Source of the DNA: Bacteroidales bacterium UBA6431 | GTDB taxonomy: Bacteria > Bacteroidota > Bacteroidia > Bacteroidales > UBA932 | DNA: 28,166 nucleotides | NCBI GenBank assembly: GCA_002439095.1 | Contig: DJOT01000052.1 | Coordinates: forward strand, 18,571 to 46,736 | Direction of reading: 5' to 3' | Shown: positions 26,401 to 28,166 of the stretch, one piece after another | Layout: each line of letters starts with the position of its first letter | How positions within the stretch are numbered: the stretch's first letter is position 1 | The notes under the pieces: model-generated | Told to the model about the DNA's origin: nothing | The model's database searches: none | The model's input: the letters and a program-made list of their open reading frames with translations, nothing else | Made by a program: the position numbers and the translations under genes

Positions 26401-27146
26401 GCATTATGGTGGTTGATGACAATGCTGACTTCCGGCATTATCTTCGTGATGAGCTTTCTCGGAAATACCGTGTCTGCACGGCTTGTGACGGGGAGGACTG
26501 TCTTGCAAAACTGCCTTCCTCCATGCCGGATATCATAGTTTGCGATGTCATGATGCCGAATATGGACGGCTTTGAGCTGGCGAGGCGTCTGAAAGGTGAT
26601 TTGGAGACCTCGCATATCCCGGTGGTCCTGATAACGGCGAGGATGTCGGAGGACATCCGTATCAAGGGGTATGACTGCGGGGCCGATGCGTATCTTTCCA
26701 AGCCTTTCAGGATGGAGATGCTGGAGGCGCGCATCTCGAATCTCCTTGAGGAGCGGGAGAAGCGCATGCGCTCGTTTTCAGGCAAGGCGGACGTGTCTCC
26801 TATGCATGTGACGGTCACGACGGTGGACCAGAAGCTGATGACCCTCATAATGGAGAAGCTGGAGGCCAATATGGGCAATCCGGATTATTCTGTCGAGGAC
26901 TTGGCTTCGGATGTGTGCATGCACAGGATGAGCCTGTACCGCAAGATACAGTCCCTGTATGGCATGAACCCGTCGGTGTTCATCCGGACCATGCGCCTGA
27001 AGCGGGCTGCTCAGCTTCTGTCCGAGGATCCGTCCATAAGCATCGTAGAGGTCTCCGAGGCTGTGGGCTTCGGGACGCAGAAGTATTTTGCGAAGTATTT
27101 CAAGGAGATGTTCGGGGTCTCTCCGTCCCAGTACCGGAAACGCTGA
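23457..27146 (+). CDS. Hybrid two-component system (HTCS) sensor-regulator
   Basis: 1229 residues holding a whole signalling chain. A signal peptide (about 1-20) leads to two periplasmic seven-bladed Reg_prop propellers (about 25-575, with repeats like DGQDNLWVGS, PRGGIWIAT and EPSGKIWAGT) and a Y_Y_Y domain (about 600-682). A membrane segment (about 689-711) follows. The HisKA domain has the phospho-acceptor His746 in FTNISHELRTPLS. The HATPase has N box NNLLSNAMKFTP (857-868) and DSGIGI (891-896). The receiver has acidic pair D987-D988, phospho-acceptor Asp1030 in VCDVMMPNMDG, and Lys1082. An AraC-type DNA-binding domain covers about 1125-1229, ending VGFGTQKYFAKYFKEMFGVSPSQYRKR. All key residues are present. 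It should bind a breakdown oligosaccharide in the periplasm and activate the locus. It shares an operon with the GH43 gene. Confidence 0.96.
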   Translation: MRRLAAIALSFLLLGFSARGAEKPYVFRMLDASKGLPENNVRDMLMLPDGLMCIQTSSWLCFYDGAGFKNWRWDQEMVPYTEYNGQDHVVYDSGSDRVILHARDHIWAFDRKTEKFIYDIPQPSAAPGDTLRHLFRDGSSSRTQTAQASSGKRWFMSDKHLMCFDPDDGRISNIEDIPEGSDDLFTSIAVDGQDNLWVGSARSGVRIFYKDGTVYRFPCLERIGAAPVYPHLDISRIYADPRGGIWIATQQEGLLFWHPDIVRINTVNGSTLKSGSMPDESVKCLAESPDGKVLVGTIHGLLRYDPAAWAMESPWPELRDELIIGLYVEPSGKIWAGTFYNGLYCIDGHRVRHYVWPQQFAVDVSYQKASPNLNCVRALTGDADGQYWISVYGGLGRFDPESGQVSLLRDAHPELERYMMIRDIFIMDDGTIVASGDNGRFRYDPLADEVVDMRKEDSFAFTNQILEDSSGRLWLAESGGLSMREGASESRPIISSGVMMGMAEDDDGVIWAMSTSGVSSVRVAEDGSVQRTDYGVEDGLDCGSFFPKSVLKHSDGTIYFGASSGMCVIAPGLLSIPDYGVAPRISSFTAGGEEMSVSDVRLPYDKTSLRFTFTNLNYANPEHSRYRYRLSGFEDGWRMSPSSPLGVAEYTFLEPGRYVFEVEASNNGMDWSGCTSVPILIRPPFWRSTPALFVYAFLMMAGIWGAVALFYHRARRKMSLQRAEDQRRQEEELNQMKFRFFTNISHELRTPLSLIILPLESLMKDKEGTDEYSRLETMHRNAKSLLDMVNHLLDFRKLEMGGEKLQLRQGNLSEFVAGVLESFRAGAEKKRIRLRFTDFSDNCLMSFDSDMMQKVVNNLLSNAMKFTPEGGSIEVRLSRTEDGAVCLDVEDSGIGIPPSDLPHVFDRFYRSSNAGSSTGSGIGLNLVKQYVEMHGGSVSVTSEVGKGTVFSVMLPASLAVVPPVAEDAEDSLVAVPADGRKCIMVVDDNADFRHYLRDELSRKYRVCTACDGEDCLAKLPSSMPDIIVCDVMMPNMDGFELARRLKGDLETSHIPVVLITARMSEDIRIKGYDCGADAYLSKPFRMEMLEARISNLLEEREKRMRSFSGKADVSPMHVTVTTVDQKLMTLIMEKLEANMGNPDYSVEDLASDVCMHRMSLYRKIQSLYGMNPSVFIRTMRLKRAAQLLSEDPSISIVEVSEAVGFGTQKYFAKYFKEMFGVSPSQYRKR

Positions 27147-27157
27147 TTTCAGGGACT

Positions 27158-27198
27158 GGGGTTTTGCGGTTGGGGTTTGTGGTTGGGGTTTGGTTGGG
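27158..27198 (+). other. G-rich tract with G-quadruplex potential just after the HTCS stop
   Basis: G-runs at 27158-27161, 27172-27175, 27185-27188 and 27196-27198 are separated by loops of 10, 9 and 7 nt. The interruptions are variants of GGTTGGGGTTTG, so it is also a short degenerate repeat. It starts 12 nt after the regulator's stop codon and could act on the 3' end of the mRNA. Confidence 0.45.
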
Positions 27199-27250
27199 TT
27201 TGCGGTTTTGCGGTGTCCTCTCGTTTCCCTGTTTCCACGTTCCCGCGCCG

Positions 27251-27372
27251 GAGGTAGGGGTATTTTCGGCGCTTTCTTCCCCGACCTTCCTGCGGCACCG
27301 CCCCTGTACTGCCCTCTACGGCATCCCGTTGCCAAAGGTAGGGGTGTTTCTGGCGCTTTCTTCCCCGACTTT
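27251..27372 (+). repeat. Two tandem copies (84-bp period) of the dispersed hairpin, plus orientation
   Basis: Hairpin one: GAGGTAGGGG (27251-27260), 18-nt spacer TATTTTCGGCGCTTTCTT, CCCCGACCTT (27279-27288). Hairpin two: AAGGTAGGGG (27335-27344), 18-nt spacer, CCCCGACTTT (27363-27372). Start-to-start distance is 84 bp. The linker at 27289-27334 is homologous to that of the inverted array at 10585-10706. Confidence 0.8.
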
Positions 27373-27401
27373 CCTGCGGCATCGCCCCTGTACTGCTACC
27401 T

Positions 27402-27600
27402 GCCCTGCGGCTGTCTCCGTGGCCGTTGCCCCGTCCAGGTGTGAGCCTTTTCTGGCGTTTCCGCTCCTACCTGGTCCTGCCGCCCGCCCTGCGGCTGTCT
27501 CCGTGGCCGTTGCCCCGTCCAGGTGTGAGCCTTTTCTGGCGTTTCCGCTCCTACCTGGCCCTGCCGCCCGCCCTGCGGCTGTCTCTGTGGCCGTTGCCCC
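27402..27600 (+). repeat. Second-type 84-bp tandem repeat, 2.4 near-identical copies
   Basis: GCCCTGCGGCTGTCTCCGTG recurs at 27402, 27486 and 27570 (last copy with one change), exactly 84 bp apart. Within the units, CAGGTGTGAG (27436-27445 and 27520-27529), an 18-nt spacer, and CTCCTACCTG (27464-27473 and 27548-27557) reproduce the same 10-18-10 geometry as the first type, with different arm sequence. The first two units are almost identical over their full length, suggesting recent duplication. Because 84 is a multiple of 3, one frame stays open through the array; I do not regard it as coding. A GTGCGCAC palindrome follows at 27618-27625. Confidence 0.85.
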
Positions 27601-27709
27601 GGTCTCTTGCCGTTCCCGTGCGCACGGGGCGAAGGCGGCCTGGCAGGTGTTATGGGATGAGCGCAGATCAATGCCTTTCAGGTGAATGCGTCAGGAAGAG
27701 ATGCGGAAC

Positions 27710-27819
27710 CGGTGGCGGATAAACCGCTATCAATCAGCGTACTAAATGTTTCGCCTCCCCTGATATGGACATAGGTCATACTGCTTTGTGTCTCATTATC
27801 TGACACTTGTCCGCCACCG
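27710..27819. repeat. 110-bp segment bounded by perfect 10-bp inverted repeats
   Basis: CGGTGGCGGA (27710-27719) and TCCGCCACCG (27810-27819) are exact reverse complements. Inside, GTGTC (27788-27792) and GACAC (27802-27806) form a smaller hairpin. No gene is visible. It lies between the tandem array and the tRNA terminator. Confidence 0.45.
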
Positions 27820-27834
27820 TCAGCCCCACGCGCA

Positions 27835-27879
27835 AACGAAAAACGGACAAACCGCCATTTCTGATGATTTGTCCGTTTT
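27835..27879 (-). terminator. Rho-independent terminator of tRNA-Asn
   Basis: Reading the minus strand, AAAACGGACAAA (27879-27868), a 16-nt loop and TTTGTCCGTTTT (27851-27840) form a perfect 12-bp stem that runs into TTTTTCGTTTG. The stem begins at the last base of the tRNA's CCA end. The U-rich tail on the minus side fits the tRNA direction. Confidence 0.85.
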
Positions 27880-27955
27880 GGCTCCCCTTCTAGGACTTGA
27901 ACCTAGGACCCCCTGATTAACAGTCAGGTGCTCTAACCAACTGAGCTAAAGAGGA
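27879..27955 (-). tRNA. tRNA-Asn (anticodon GTT), CCA encoded
   Basis: The minus strand folds as a complete tRNA. The acceptor arm TCCTCTT (27955-27949) pairs with AAGGGGA (27889-27883, one G-U pair). The D arm is AGCTCAGTTGGTTAGAGC, the anticodon arm CCTGACTGTTAATCAGG with anticodon GTT, and the T arm contains GGTTCAAGTCC. Discriminator G (27882) is followed by genomic CCA (27881-27879). It is flanked by its own promoter and terminator, so it is a single-gene unit. Confidence 0.97.
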
Positions 27956-27985
27956 ATGTTTGCCCTAACTCGCGTTTCGGGATTG

Positions 27986-28015
27986 CAAATATACGGCAAA
28001 ATCTTAAAAGCGCAA
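27986..28015 (-). promoter_or_regulatory. Bacteroidota-type promoter for tRNA-Asn
   Basis: On the minus strand, TTG (28015-28013) is followed after exactly 19 bp by TATATTTG (27993-27986), the ideal -33/-7 pair. The predicted start lies about 25 nt upstream of the mature tRNA 5' end. A second TATATTTG overlaps the TTG (28020-28013) and could serve as another -7 element. Confidence 0.8.
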
Positions 28016-28144
28016 ATATATTTCCGAATTTTTTTGAAAACTTTTCTTGCTCTGCCCCTTCGCTGCACACCACCCGGCACGGCGGCCCACATGTGTGCGT
28101 CGAGTGTTTCCCGCGTGCACGCCACCGGCCAACGCAGGCTCCTA

Positions 28145-28166
28145 TGCCCTGCGGCTGTCTCCGTGG
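28145..28166 (+). repeat. Further copy of the second-type 84-bp repeat, cut by the window edge
   Basis: The last 22 bases are identical to 27401-27422 of the tandem array about 740 bp upstream. The sequence stops inside this copy, so the array family continues or resumes beyond the window. Confidence 0.75.

Noticed and set aside
27251..27600. Tandem repeats considered as a CRISPR array
   Set aside because: The whole 84-bp unit including the linker is conserved, so there are no unique spacers, and no cas gene is present.
26915..27685. 256-codon open frame with 28-residue repeats
   Set aside because: Its first part is out of frame inside the HTCS gene, and the repeats arise because the 84-bp unit is a multiple of three. 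No signal peptide or domain.

Overview
The window comes from a member of the Bacteroidota, most likely a gut-type Bacteroidales. The evidence is a SusC/SusD pair, a hybrid two-component system (HTCS) regulator, promoters of the Bacteroidota form (TTG, 19 bp, TAnnTTTG), and no Shine-Dalgarno sites. Unusually for this phylum, the gaps between genes are GC-rich and full of repeats. I cannot name a genus from the sequence.

Layout. 1-2574: the 3' end of a PD-(D/E)XK-type gene, then a convergent AAA_14/DUF4143 ATPase, with two repeat-bearing gaps. 2575-3604: a membrane-anchored alpha/beta hydrolase with its own promoter and terminator. 3671-10420 (+ strand): one compact unit of an ECF sigma factor, a GH88-type unsaturated glucuronyl hydrolase, SusC and SusD, closed by a strong terminator. 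10421-11099: a non-coding island with 84-bp tandem repeats and a cluster of GTGCGCAC palindromes. 22225-11100 (- strand): a five-gene operon in which every junction overlaps. In order of transcription it encodes an alginate-lyase-like/GH3 fusion, GH92, GH97, a frameshifted hydrolase, and a second GH97. 22226-22332: the divergent control region. 22333-27146 (+ strand): a GH43 enzyme overlapping the HTCS sensor-regulator. 27147-28166: a second repeat island and a tRNA-Asn gene with promoter and terminator.

The core (3671-27146) is a polysaccharide utilization locus. SusD and SusC would bind and import oligosaccharides. The enzymes with signal peptides would trim them: GH43 resembles exo-beta-1,3-galactanases with a Gln base, GH97 removes alpha-linked (or beta-L-arabinopyranosyl) caps, GH92 is in an alpha-mannosidase family, and GH3 is a beta-glycosidase. 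A lyase-like domain plus GH88 would together handle uronic acid. An acidic galactan such as plant arabinogalactan, or a glucuronan-like polymer, is my best inference for the substrate; this is not proven. Two regulators are present: the HTCS, and an ECF sigma factor with no visible anti-sigma partner.

The most novel-looking structure is a family of intergenic hairpins (10-nt arm, exactly 18-nt spacer, 10-nt arm). It is seen eight times in four gaps and is organised into 84-bp tandem units at two islands in opposite orientation. Other points of interest are the lyase-GH3 fusion, the altered catalytic positions in both GH97 proteins, and the frameshifted hydrolase inside an otherwise intact operon.
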